Notes: a model not told the origin generated them from the sequence alone. Positions 9,363-16,867 are shown, numbered from the stretch's first letter. The stretch is DNA of 36,389 bases from Microbulbifer variabilis ATCC 700307 (GCF_000380565.1 NZ_AQYJ01000016.1:1-36389); one strand, 5' to 3'. A program made the numbers and translations.

Positions 9363-9947
9363 ATGAATAAAGCATATGAAGTGATTGATCATGCTAATAG
9401 TTATACTGGCGGTTATATTAAAGAGGTATTTCTTCGTGATCAAGAGTTGAAAGGACAGATAGGTTATTTCAAATGGCTGATTATAACACTGGTTGAAATG
9501 ATAGTCGGTTCAGAGCTCTTGGAAAGCTTGATTGTTACAGGTTCAGTTCCCCCGCACAACACTATTGAGAAGATAGATAGTTCCAAGTATGGAAGTGAGA
9601 TGCATTTGTCATTGCATATACCTGCTGGTTTAGTAACTGGAATTTTTAAAAGGCAAATATTAGAAGTTTTGTACTTTAAGTTTTATTGTCGATATGAAAT
9701 TTTGGATAAGGTCGGCGAGCCATTTATTAATCACAGGAATAGAGTAATAGATTGCACTAGAGTTAGGTTTAGAGCACGAAAAAGTCTTTTTTATCAATTT
9801 ATTGCTTTGAGACGTGTTTATGATCTATTTTGGTTGGTATTGAACCTATTGATAGATGTTATTGTTTTTTTTATTACAACGGACATCAAATTTGCATTGT
9901 TAGCTGCCTTAATTGTTGAAGCTCTAAGGCGAATTCTTAGAGTTTAG
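9363..9947 (+). CDS. Hypothetical protein with C-terminal membrane hairpin
   Basis: ATG 9363 (MNKAYEVIDHANS) is preferred over the upstream start at 9333, whose first ten residues lie over a run of eight G that probably serves as part of the ribosome site. The 194-residue protein has a mostly soluble first two thirds, with one weakly hydrophobic helix near residue 35. Its C-terminus holds two close hydrophobic segments (about 150-170 and 172-190, LFWLVLNLLIDVIVFF and KFALLAALIVEAL). No family is recognised. The basic C-terminus and membrane hairpin suggest inner-membrane anchoring. Confidence 0.5.
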   Translation: MNKAYEVIDHANSYTGGYIKEVFLRDQELKGQIGYFKWLIITLVEMIVGSELLESLIVTGSVPPHNTIEKIDSSKYGSEMHLSLHIPAGLVTGIFKRQILEVLYFKFYCRYEILDKVGEPFINHRNRVIDCTRVRFRARKSLFYQFIALRRVYDLFWLVLNLLIDVIVFFITTDIKFALLAALIVEALRRILRV

Positions 9948-10059
9948 GTTAAGTTGATTTTTTCCATAGATGATAGGTTGCTTCAATACTATTCTGCACA
10001 TGCAGCTGCCAGTCTCTTGGCATTTGCGTATAAAGTCTTGAAGCGAATGGTGGGAATAG

Positions 10060-10289
10060 GATCTGCGAGAAGTGATGCCGCAATTCAATGACATATACCT
10101 CCGCCAAACTGATACCTACAGCTTCACGTCATAAGAGGAGTAAATCTGTAGGGATGCGTTGCATTCCAGTTTCCATTTTTGAGACTTGGAGGGGTTTAAC
10201 TTAAGCTTTTGACTTAACAGCGCCCCAGTCATTCTATCTCGCTTGCGTGCCGCTCGTAGACGGTTCCCAAGTGCTCCCGCTTCTATCAT
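10060..10289 (-). pseudogene. Decayed XRE-family helix-turn-helix regulator
   Basis: Read leftward from the ATG at 10289-10287, the frame gives a typical XRE start: LGNRLRAARKRDRMTGALLSQKL. The expected continuation (KVSKMETGMQRIPTDLL, then EAVGISLAEVYVIEL) lies in another frame, so there is a frameshift near 10,190. A stop near 10,131 also interrupts it. The pattern of a first helix, SQKL turn, KVSKMETG recognition end and a later LGISL-like helix fits small phage- or island-type repressors. It faces away from the palindrome at 10,325 and the small gene at 10,535, as a repressor and its divergent target would. It is a relic; no intact regulator is visible. Confidence 0.5.
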
Positions 10290-10324
10290 TCAGCTATTTC
10301 TGTACTCTCGTGCAAGTCAAAGTA

Positions 10325-10339
10325 TTTCGATTATCGAAA
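10325..10339. promoter_or_regulatory. Palindromic operator-like site
   Basis: TTTCGATTATCGAAA is a perfect 7+1+7 palindrome. A further half-like copy (AAAATCGAAATTTT) lies 35 bases to the right. The site lies between the decayed XRE repressor on the left and the rightward gene at 10,535, a usual place for the operator of such a repressor. The link to that repressor is inferred. Confidence 0.4.
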
Positions 10340-10534
10340 TCTAACCACATTTTGCATTGCTAAAATCGAAATTTTCCAGAATATTCATTTAAGAGTTGGG
10401 TATTTGATGGTAGCTTCAGAGAGGTTGTCGCCAAAAGCCAGAATATAATGCTGGTGGTTTCTGGCGGGCGGCTGTTTGTGTCGTAAAGGATTGATGCGGC
10501 AAGGGGTTAGTAGTTCCTACAAGGAGATTAAGCC

Positions 10535-10753
10535 ATGCATAAAACTGCCCACTTTCAACAACTAAACAAAGTTCATAGCCTCTGCGCTGGCCTTGAATGG
10601 GTTAGCGCTTGCCCTGATCAAAATACTCGTGCTGTTCTTGTGCAGTTAATTGGTGCAGAGATGCGCGCAGCAATTCAAGGAGTAATTTACGCCCTTGATG
10701 GGCGGTTGGCTGCTATTGGGGCAGAGCAGGAGGAGCGTAGTGATTCTGTTTAG
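10535..10753 (+). CDS. Small hypothetical protein
   Basis: The 72-residue protein starts at ATG 10535 with AAGGAGA nine bases upstream, a good ribosome site. It is helical, with two cysteines (Cys17, Cys26) and an Ala-rich middle (AEMRAAIQGVIYALDGRLAAIGAEQEE). No family is recognised. It lies downstream of the palindrome and divergent from the decayed regulator, so it may have been the regulator's target. A GGGCTCTCAGCCC hairpin follows the stop. Confidence 0.5.
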   Translation: MHKTAHFQQLNKVHSLCAGLEWVSACPDQNTRAVLVQLIGAEMRAAIQGVIYALDGRLAAIGAEQEERSDSV

Positions 10754-10864
10754 TTGGGCTCTCAGCCCACTGGCCGCTAGTTTTTTTGCGGGTCAGTAGC
10801 ATTGGATTTCAACATGTATTATGTGGTGATGGGGATGCCCCTACATATGGTAGGGGCTAATCAT

Positions 10865-11407
10865 TCAATACTGTGTAAGATTCTTGCTAAAGAACAAGCC
10901 ATCTAGCGATGATGCTTCGACCACTTCTTTGAAGGCCTCGGTGCAATAGATACTGACATTAGACTCTTTCGTCCTGAATATCGGCACCTCTTTCAGTTTA
11001 TCTTCATCGAACTCAATAGCTGAGATTAGGTCGTTATCCCGTGCAACTGATCCGGGCACTACCGCATTAAGATCTTCGGCAATTGTTAGGGGGTTAAATA
11101 GGTAAAACTTGGCCCCTTGATGTGTGCAAGGTAGAAACTCGCCGAAAGAGCTCAGTGTGCCTTCGAGAGCGTTGTACGCAGCTTCATGCAACACAAGATA
11201 GTTTTGCCACCGAGAAATCGTTGGGATGACCGGTGCAGAATCGCAAGCCTTGATGCTCAACTCTAAAGGTTCCCACTCTTCACTGTAGGATTTAGGGGCT
11301 GTATTGAAAAGGAACTTCATACCCACTCGCTTCTTGAGCACCGCAGTAGGTTCGAAGTAGGGTGTCATAAAGTCGCTGTCGTTTTCAGATACTTTATAGA
11401 TGCTCAT
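10865..11407 (-). CDS. Imm11/DUF1629-like immunity protein
   Basis: The 180-residue cytosolic protein overlaps the end of the upstream toxin gene by four bases (ATGA type), so the two are translationally coupled. Features of the DUF1629 (Imm11) family are visible: a middle segment LVLHEAAYNALEGTLSSFGEFLPC leading to KFYLFNPLTIAEDLNAV, then an acidic stretch (AIEFDEDKL), IFRTKESNVSIYCTEAFKEVVE, and a C-terminal SSLDGLFF. In this family the C-terminal G-L-x-F and the YLFN segment are conserved. Proteins of this kind neutralise the nuclease toxin encoded beside them; that role is inferred from the family and the coupling to the AHH gene. Confidence 0.7.
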   Translation of the reverse strand: MSIYKVSENDSDFMTPYFEPTAVLKKRVGMKFLFNTAPKSYSEEWEPLELSIKACDSAPVIPTISRWQNYLVLHEAAYNALEGTLSSFGEFLPCTHQGAKFYLFNPLTIAEDLNAVVPGSVARDNDLISAIEFDEDKLKEVPIFRTKESNVSIYCTEAFKEVVEASSLDGLFFSKNLTQY

Positions 11408-12024
11408 GCTTTTCCTATACGTCTAAGTTCGTCGGCGGATAACATAACATAGCGCGGAAATGATGAGAATTTAAGGTCATACTCGATACCCCTTAGCAGC
11501 TTCTCTACACCCTCTGGATTGAGCTCTTCAGGCTGCATGGATAGCGAATCAAATTTTTCCCTTAACCACATGTAGTAGCCGTTTCTATGAATACGAGAGT
11601 GAGGAACTGCACTAGGCATTTTGGGGTGAGGGGTGTCTGCTGTTCTAGAGGGGAGCCAGGTACCATTCCGTATATCATCGATCCGAATTTTTACATAGGC
11701 TAGAATGGCTCGCTGCTGTACGGCTTTTGGATGGGAGCCAGAGACTATGGCGTGGGCGTCACAATTACCGCCAGGGTGCGGCTTACCATTTTTCTCCATA
11801 AACTGTCCCATTCTGGCTGAGTCATGGTCCTCAAGCAGTAAGGCCTCTTCATCCATATCCTTGGATGCTTTGCGGTACTTGTCTAGACCCCCTTCAACTT
11901 GTTCTACGACTCGCAAAGCCATGTAGTCTGCCCGAGTAATGTTCTCCTTTGAGACAAACATATCAATAGCCACTTCGCGACGATCTTTTAGGTAAAACGG
12001 CTTGGGTTGTTCATAGTGACCCAT
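11404..12024 (-). CDS. AHH-family nuclease toxin (stand-alone)
   Basis: ATG 12024 (MGHYEQPKPF) is preferred over the longer frame from 12081 because GGGAGC lies just upstream. The ~206-residue product carries an AHH-like HNH/endonuclease VII domain: DAHAIVSGSH, then RIDDIRNGTWLP, then AVPHSRIHRNGYYMWL. His in DAH, the DD..NG.WLP turn and the later HSRIH are the parts that hold metal and substrate. The usual second His of AHH is Ala here, as I recall in some relatives. No secretion or delivery domain is attached, so this is either a detached toxin module or an orphan cargo effector. It is followed by a coupled Imm11-like gene. It likely degrades DNA or RNA of a competitor (inference). Confidence 0.65.
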   Translation of the reverse strand: MGHYEQPKPFYLKDRREVAIDMFVSKENITRADYMALRVVEQVEGGLDKYRKASKDMDEEALLLEDHDSARMGQFMEKNGKPHPGGNCDAHAIVSGSHPKAVQQRAILAYVKIRIDDIRNGTWLPSRTADTPHPKMPSAVPHSRIHRNGYYMWLREKFDSLSMQPEELNPEGVEKLLRGIEYDLKFSSFPRYVMLSADELRRIGKA

Positions 12025-12257
12025 TCTTGAAGCTCCCTCTCTGAAACTGAGGCGTATTATATGAAGACAGTTGGCGTGCAAAGTCTGCTGTAAGACAATG
12101 AAATGTGAGCTAGTTCATCAAATAGATCGAATTAATTCGTCCAAATAAGCAGTGATCGCATTCTTAGATTGAGTAAGTGTTAATGTTGAGGAAGGGGTGG
12201 TTAAGGCGTCAACCCGGTATCATCGTGACGGATACTGCTGTGCAGTAAAAATTAGCC

Positions 12258-12286
12258 TTGGTTACCCTCTTCTACAGGGTAACCAA
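12258..12286. other. Perfect stem-loop in a gene-free stretch
   Basis: TTGGTTACCCT and AGGGTAACCAA pair over 11 bp around a seven-base loop. The hairpin lies between the divergent upstream side of the toxin gene and the end of the leftward TIR gene. Read leftward it could end TIR-gene transcription, though no T-run of normal length follows. The rest of 12,025-12,446 shows no gene. Confidence 0.45.
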
Positions 12287-12446
12287 AATGGAAGCTGTGA
12301 TGGGCTTTTAAATCGCCTGCCTACATAACCCTGCGGCTGGGATTTGCGAAGGGTGGTGGTCTGAGTAATTAGCTTGAGGCTTAAAGCTTAACTCATTGGC
12401 ATGCTTTTAGTAGTGAAAAAAGCTCGCTTTAAAGTGTCTGGTTCAT

Positions 12447-13418
12447 TTACTTCGTAGGGCTTTTTTGATCGTCACTTTTCATCGCTTTCGCGAACTCGAA
12501 AGCCATTTCAAAGACTTTAGGTTCAATTGAATTTATATTTAAGTTGGAAAATGAATTTTTTCCGCTAATATTCCAGTGCTGAAATACTTCCTTTATATCG
12601 CTAGCGTGAGCGTCTTCTCCGAATGCTTGGAGGAAGAACTTTCCAAATGATATGGCATGAATCCTGTCGGCATTTTTTAGAGATTCTTCCATAAATGATT
12701 TTGCTAAAGAGAATGAATATTTTGCTATGCCCAATAGAAGGCCAACTAAAATTATACTTTTTATAGCAGTGAATGTTACTAGATCCCATTTTGGCACTGG
12801 ACCATTAAACTGAAAATAACCAAAAATTAAAAATAGCACAGTAGCAATTACTCCAAATGCAATTGCTCCGTATCCCATCCAGTACCAAAAGTTAGCACTT
12901 TTTCTTAATGTGCCCTCTCTTTCTTGAAGCTCACCAATTGCATCCTCAACATATTCCGACGCTTCAGTCTCGATTTTTTCTTTTTGTTGATAAGCCATTT
13001 CTTCATTAGCAATTACTTTGCCTTGGTGGGCGGCAATTGCATAGTCAATTCTCTTTATTGTTTCTTTTACCGAAGTTGGATCTTCAGGGTCAAGAGAGAT
13101 GTATACACGTTGAGACATATCAGAGGGTACGCCTACATCACCAATTAATATCGGGATAAACAGTTTCTGTTTTGAATTTTCTGTATACGATAAAATATAT
13201 TGGAGTTCCTCACCTCCATATTTAGACATTAAAAATGATTTTGAAATTAACGAAACTACGATATCTGCATTTTTTATGGTATCTTTGATAGATGATCGCC
13301 AATCTGACCCAAGCTGCATATCTGAAGGGAGCACTTTATACTTTTCTTTAAGCGTTTGTGTGATGGAGTTTTCAGCTTCTGAAGCCTCTTGTGCCCTAGA
13401 AATAAATATTTTCGTCAT
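12447..13418 (-). CDS. TIR-domain membrane protein, candidate defence protein
   Basis: The 323-residue protein starts at ATG 13418 with AAGGAG six bases upstream. Residues 1 to ~125 form a TIR domain: IFISRAQ at the first strand, LGSDWRSSIKDTI, the strand ADIVVSLISKSFLMS, then KYGGEELQYIL, where Glu71 sits at the position of the NAD-cleaving Glu (S-x-W-C-x-x-E in relatives). A charged linker leads to two membrane segments (about 178-205 and 215-240) and an ~80-residue C-terminal domain. TIR proteins consume NAD or signal in anti-phage systems such as Thoeris. No partner gene of a named system is adjacent, so it may act alone. Its place near an element's end, beside a toxin-immunity pair, fits defence cargo. 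Confidence 0.65.
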   Translation of the reverse strand: MTKIFISRAQEASEAENSITQTLKEKYKVLPSDMQLGSDWRSSIKDTIKNADIVVSLISKSFLMSKYGGEELQYILSYTENSKQKLFIPILIGDVGVPSDMSQRVYISLDPEDPTSVKETIKRIDYAIAAHQGKVIANEEMAYQQKEKIETEASEYVEDAIGELQEREGTLRKSANFWYWMGYGAIAFGVIATVLFLIFGYFQFNGPVPKWDLVTFTAIKSIILVGLLLGIAKYSFSLAKSFMEESLKNADRIHAISFGKFFLQAFGEDAHASDIKEVFQHWNISGKNSFSNLNINSIEPKVFEMAFEFAKAMKSDDQKSPTK

Positions 13419-13639
13419 TTTTGCTCCTTGATTACAGAGACGATATTAAATCTTATATAGCGAATATCGTGAGTGCTGTCTAATTATATTCGTGACTTTA
13501 TAGTTCATGGATTATAAAGGTAATTATGTAAAATGTAAGAGGTATCCAGAAACAAAAGACATAGTGAGTACTCTTCCACTTTGCTTATAAATAAACTTGC
13601 TTCAATCCATTTTTTACTGCTGTAGTAGATGGGTGTTAT

Positions 13640-14040
13640 TATGTGGCTAACTTACTGCAGGGCTGAAATTACATAAATTGTCCAGTCGATCATAAGTGGT
13701 TTTCGATTTTCAAATCGGTCGTCGTGACGGTAAGCGGTTTCTACAAAATTCCCAAGGCAATGCTAGTGTATGTTCGCAAACCTCTCTTGGGTGCGAAGTA
13801 ACTTCTACTGTCCAACCTTGGGACTTTATCGGAACCCATGGACAGTAAGATGACCATACTTGATCTGGCGCAGTACCATTGGCATTTCCATATCTGAAAA
13901 TGGACTTCCCTTACGCTGGTCAGGCAAAGAGGTGGGTTATCATAGGTTCGTGGCCGGGATTGCAGAAGCCCTATTACTAGAAGGGTAAGGGGGAGATCGT
14001 GATCCTTGCTACCCTCCATTCTCTCAGAAGGGGTTGTTCA
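13640..14040 (-). pseudogene. Decayed phage/P4-type tyrosine integrase, C-terminal half
   Basis: On the minus strand, pieces in different frames line up with the C-terminus of a P4-type integrase. RMEGSKDHDLPLT comes first, then SDMEMPMVLRQIKYGHLTVHGFR (HGFR being the H-x-x-R box). After stops comes GNFVETAYRHDDRFENRKPLMIDWTIYV. AYR holds the catalytic Tyr in this family, and a final R-x-L-M-x-x-W is its usual end. Several stops and frameshifts make it non-functional. It lies about 250 bases from the tRNA-His fragment, as expected for an integrase beside its attachment site. No intact integrase is in the window. Confidence 0.65.
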
Positions 14041-14178
14041 TGTTTTAGTGTTTAGATCAACTTCGCCTCAAGTGGGGTCTTACTTGTGCGTGCAACTGTT
14101 AGGATAGTTAACTTCATCCCGCTACAAATTCTCTTGTTTGATTTTATCGAAGTTTTGTGTTTTCATTCGCCAAAATCA

Positions 14179-14250
14179 GTGTGGTAATTTTTAGGAATCC
14201 CTTAAGTATGTGAGTTAAAATGCTGTAAATATATACAGAAATTACCACAC
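14179..14250. repeat. Inverted repeat beside attachment site (integrase arm-site candidates)
   Basis: GTGTGGTAATTT at 14179-14190 is perfectly inverted at 14239-14250. The same TGTGGTAA core recurs inverted at 14426-14438, on the other side of the tRNA fragment. Repeats flanking a tRNA core are typical arm-binding sites of tyrosine integrases; that assignment is inferred. Confidence 0.45.
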
Positions 14251-14290
14251 TAGAGGTTACTAACTCCCTGTTTTTCATCGGAAGCGTGAG

Positions 14291-14338
14291 TGGTTGTGGC
14301 TCCTGAGGTCGCGGGTTCGATCCCCGTCGGCCACCCCA
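14291..14338 (+). tRNA. 3' fragment of tRNA-His (attachment-site duplication)
   Basis: The sequence begins in the anticodon arm with TTGTGGC (loop with GTG anticodon), then TCCTG, the T arm (stem GCGGG/CCCGT around TTCGATC), acceptor strand CGGCCAC, discriminator C and CCA. A discriminator C is typical of tRNA-His. The bases before the loop do not pair with TCCTG and no D arm is present, so the 5' half is missing. This is what remains at the far end when an element inserts into the 3' end of a tRNA gene. The intact tRNA should lie beyond the left edge. Confidence 0.8.
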
Positions 14339-14364
14339 GATTCTTCCTTGTTTATCAAGGACTT

Positions 14365-14392
14365 AAAACCTCGCTTAGTGCGGGGTTTTTTC
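14365..14392 (+). terminator. Rho-independent terminator after the tRNA fragment
   Basis: AAAACCTCGC and GCGGGGTTTT pair (one G-T) around TTAGT, followed by a T-run. It is probably the old tRNA-His terminator carried with the duplicated tRNA end. Confidence 0.65.
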
Positions 14393-14407
14393 GTTTTGGG
14401 TCTTTGA

Positions 14408-14438
14408 GGGGTAATTCGAGGGGGTAATTTTTACCACA
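14408..14438. repeat. Short direct repeats right of the tRNA fragment
   Basis: GGGGTAATT occurs at 14408-14416 and 14421-14429 and runs into TTTTTACCACA. Repeats on this side of the tRNA core resemble element arm sites rather than plain chromosome, so a second element may begin here (inference). Confidence 0.4.
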
Positions 14439-14616
14439 ATCGATTTTTCCCGCTTCCCGGATTGGATATTTATCCAGTGCTTTTGGTACTCAGAAGTGGT
14501 TCTTTCAGGCGTCAATATTCTTAGTTACGATGAGTTTTCTGTAGAGAGAAAAATGCCGCCAATGTTTGATGTGGAAGCCTAGGCCGCTGTTCAAATTTTC
14601 TGCGATGGGTTTCTGA

Positions 14617-15116
14617 ATGAAAGACAAAGAAATATATGCTGAAATAGGGCAGTTACTATTTAATGAGGCTCCTGATGTTTTCGGGGAGGTTCGTGTTCTG
14701 TTTGGGAGATTTGTAGATACTTTTTTGATTTCTGCATGGACCGGAAGGTTTGGAAAGGGGAAAGGCTTCACATTTTCTCCCGGCACGCCTTTGAAACTCG
14801 CCGGGCTTGTAAAAGATTAAAGGCGTTCTACCTGGAAAATGAAATGGGGGATTGGAACGTTATGCATTATGTTTTGATACCTTCTTCAGGCAAATATGAT
14901 CTTGAATTTGACTACTGCAAAGAGCTGGAGAATGATGAGATAGATTTCTCGGACTATGCAAGAAGGCTCGATAGGGCTTCAAGAATTCACCAAAAGTGTC
15001 ATTGGAAATTATCCGCTCCCAGTAAGATTTTTTATCTGCTACCCGTTGGCGTGTCCCTTTTACTCTTAATTATCGCCTTGTTGAGTGAAATAACTTTATC
15101 TACGGTGTGGTTGTAG
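14617..15116 (+). pseudogene. Frameshifted YezG/DUF600-like immunity protein with a membrane tail
   Basis: The first frame (from 14617) gives MKDKEIYAEIGQLLFNEAP and continues to GLVKD before a stop at 14820. The second frame continues at once with LKAFYLENEMGDWNVMHYVL, SSGKYDLEFDYCKELENDEIDF and SDYARRLDRASR, then a hydrophobic segment (YLLPVGVSLLLLIIALL). A missing T in GATTAAAG explains the break. An N-terminal EIGQLL helix and a GKYDLEFDY strand pair are features of the YezG/DUF600 immunity family. The C-terminal membrane segment is not usual for the family. No cognate toxin is seen nearby. Confidence 0.45.
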
Positions 15117-15199
15117 CGCCATATCATGTAGTGAGTTTTATATCCGCTGAATTTCTGCTTATCGCCTTCGAAATCTGAGATGCGTTTTATCTTTTGCCT

Positions 15200-15350
15200 T
15201 AATCGATGATCAAAACAATGTACAGACTGATGCAGGCCAGCCGGTAAGCGTCGCCGATCACGCGGCCGATATAGTGGCAAGCTATATAGTTGAAGTGGTA
15301 AACCTTCTACCTGTGCAAAGTTCGATTGCGGCGATGGCCCTACCTAGTGG
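15200..15350 (+). pseudogene. Remnant of the 127-residue phage tail gene (module A)
   Basis: This stretch matches the 3' third of the gene at 7,309: AATCGATGATCAAAACAA, then, after an internal deletion, GATGCAGGCCAGCCGGTAAG and on through the SSIAAMA segment. The stop has been lost, so the frame runs on to 15,465. It is the first of three such remnants that each lead into the same 310-bp tail and attC-like site. Confidence 0.75.
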
Positions 15351-15663
15351 GTATTACTCGCCGATGTTTTCAGTAGCAGAGAGGGCATATCGCTGGTGCG
15401 AAGGCCCGAATTATAGAGCCATGGCTTACATCCGCAGAAAGATCCCCCCTAACTCACTGATTTAATTGGAGGTAAAATGTGTTCAAGGGCGGGAGGTTGA
15501 GCCAGGCGACTTGAGCCAATGGCTCACTATCACTGGTTACTATTTAGACAAAAATTTATAACCCGTTGTAAATAAAGGCTTTTTTTCTGAGCTTGGAGGT
15601 CTCATCCTAGTAATAGTGGCCAAATGGATAGTGAGCCACTGGCTCTTTAATAAACTGTTATGT
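15351..15663 (+). repeat. Conserved module tail, copy A (with 133-bp inverted-repeat unit)
   Basis: About 310 bp shared with 25,263-25,569 and 30,749-31,056. The arms GAGCCAATGGCTCACTATC (15513-15531) and its near-inverse (15627-15645) span 133 bp. Each arm also contains a small palindrome (GAGCCA-TGGCTC). The copy ends at the core GTTATGT. No gene is seen inside. Copies agree up to GTTA and then diverge completely. Confidence 0.8.
15556..15663 (+). other. attC-like site, copy A
   Basis: TTATAAC (R'') at 15556 and GTTATGT (R') at 15657 bound a 108-bp imperfect palindrome. The first array block begins directly after it. The length is identical in copies B and C. Confidence 0.6.
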
Positions 15664-15670
15664 GTAAACG

Positions 15671-15976
15671 ATGAAGAAAGTATATCTCTACGGTTTTAAC
15701 GGTACTTACTCGGGAGAATCGAAATACAACTGGAGTCCTCCCGAGAAAGGAGATAGTCACGACTGTCTTCTTTTTCTTCGGCAAACCGAAGACGCAGTTA
15801 ATTTCGAGGCCGCCACACTCGAAATTGCTAACTTCGGCTTTGTGGGTGTCAGCGATCTAAAAGGTAACAGCCTAAAAGTCGAGGCTTTAAATTCTGATCT
15901 TCATAGAGGGTTTAGGGGTTTTTACGAAAGTGCTCTTCACGATGGTAGCTGCCTTGTATTCTACCCAAACACATAA
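15671..15976 (+). CDS. Cassette protein, unknown (101 aa)
   Basis: First cassette gene after module A; ATG lies seven bases after the core site. The 101-residue soluble protein starts MKKVYLYGFNGTYSG. It contains a DCLLFLRQTEDAVNFEAA segment and a beta-rich C-terminus ending in LVFYPNT. No signal peptide or membrane segment is present and no family is recognised. The stop TAA lies inside the R'' box of the following attC, a typical cassette arrangement. It has no ribosome site or promoter of its own, so expression probably depends on upstream transcription. Confidence 0.6.
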   Translation: MKKVYLYGFNGTYSGESKYNWSPPEKGDSHDCLLFLRQTEDAVNFEAATLEIANFGFVGVSDLKGNSLKVEALNSDLHRGFRGFYESALHDGSCLVFYPNT

Positions 15977-16060
15977 CAAGCCGCAGCAATCGCTCCCGTT
16001 GGTCGCTGGGACAACTAAAACGCTGTGCTTATTTGTCTGCCCCTGTGCGGGGCGTTATGA
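15971..16060 (+). other. attC site
   Basis: R'' ACATAAC to R' GTTATGA, 90 bp. It is nearly identical in length and sequence to the site at 21,738, although different genes precede the two. Confidence 0.85.
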
Positions 16061-16070
16061 GCTTTAAACT

Positions 16071-16517
16071 ATGAAGCACATTCTTATAATTCTAGCTTTA
16101 ATGTCATCCTTGGCTGCTGCAAGTGGAGGGCCTAAAGAGGTTTCTCTGACACCAGAGCTAGCCGCGAAACTAGGTTTTCATATAAGCGTGAAGCCAGAAG
16201 ACCCAGCAATAATGTTTGAGCTTAAAGGCCCAAAAGAAAGTCCTTCTGGTTGTCCAGCATCTAGAAGTGGCACCTTTCTACTTGGTAAAAATAGTGAGGA
16301 GTTGCTGCTTCATATAACAGAGCTACCTGCATCAAAATCAGAGCCAGAAGCAATTGGTTACTTTACAGATAGCAAGCATACAATGGGTGTCTTTATCGAC
16401 TATCTCTGTGAAGGCGAAAAGGTTTTAAAGAGTGTGCGTTACACCGTGCAATCAACCAGCGACTGGCTCATAACAAGTAAAGGCACTGGACGCAGCAAAA
16501 CTGCGCCTGTGCTTTAG
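16071..16517 (+). CDS. Secreted cassette protein, unknown
   Basis: A 148-residue product with a clear signal peptide (KHILIILALMSSLAAASG), so it is probably periplasmic. The mature part has a Cys pair candidate (one in PSGCPASRS, one in DYLCEGEK) and beta-rich segments. No family is recognised. The frame does not stop at R'' as most cassette genes do: it reads through the whole 59-bp attC, adding about 15 residues (TSKGTGRSKTAPVL). Confidence 0.6.
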   Translation: MKHILIILALMSSLAAASGGPKEVSLTPELAAKLGFHISVKPEDPAIMFELKGPKESPSGCPASRSGTFLLGKNSEELLLHITELPASKSEPEAIGYFTDSKHTMGVFIDYLCEGEKVLKSVRYTVQSTSDWLITSKGTGRSKTAPVL

Positions 16518-16526
16518 GCGTTATAA
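16468..16526 (+). other. attC site
   Basis: R'' TCATAAC to R' GTTATAA, 59 bp, a short-type site. It overlaps the last 50 bases of the preceding coding frame. Confidence 0.8.
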
Positions 16527-16537
16527 GTAATAGAAAA

Positions 16538-16768
16538 ATGGAACCTGAAGAACTGAAAAGGAGGTTAGATGTTGTTGCAGCGACTTGCATGCAGCTATCT
16601 AGGGAGTTGCAGTCTATCGATGCACAGTTAAGTCTGAATATGGACCGAACGGCGATTCGGGAAATAATTGGCAATCTCCATTGGGCGGCCGAGAATACTA
16701 CTGTGGTTGGACTCCACCAAGTCGGAGAGGCGCTAGAAGATAATATGGGTACCGGTCTGAATGATTGA
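16538..16768 (+). CDS. Small cassette protein, unknown (76 aa)
   Basis: ATG 16538 is 12 bases after the core site. The 76-residue protein is helical and acidic, with an N-terminal EELKRRLDVVAATCMQLSREL helix and a second half around REIIGNLHWAAENTTVVGLHQVGEALEDN. It has no signal or membrane segment. The size and two-helix pattern would suit a small regulatory or partner protein, but no family is recognised. Confidence 0.5.
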   Translation: MEPEELKRRLDVVAATCMQLSRELQSIDAQLSLNMDRTAIREIIGNLHWAAENTTVVGLHQVGEALEDNMGTGLND

Positions 16769-16774
16769 AATTAT

Positions 16775-16855
16775 TTATAACAAGCGCCGGCACAAATGCG
16801 TGCTTCGCGCTGTGGACTCGCAACAAGTTGCTCACCTGTGCGGCGGGCGTTAAGT
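16775..16855 (+). other. attC site
   Basis: R'' TTATAAC to R' GTTAAGT, 81 bp. Same length as the site at 23,501 and sharing its GGACTCGCAACAAGTTGCTC segment. Confidence 0.85.
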
Positions 16856-16867
16856 GCCTATAGAGAT

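Noticed and set aside
10769..10800. T-rich segment after the gene at 10,535 as a terminator
   Set aside because: The T-run lies in the loop between imperfectly matched arms rather than after a stem.
13741..14019. 92-residue minus-strand frame taken as an intact gene
   Set aside because: Its first part is one frame of the decayed integrase; the rest of the integrase lies in other frames with stops.
14291..14338. Functional tRNA-His gene
   Set aside because: The D arm, acceptor 5' strand and 5' anticodon stem are missing.
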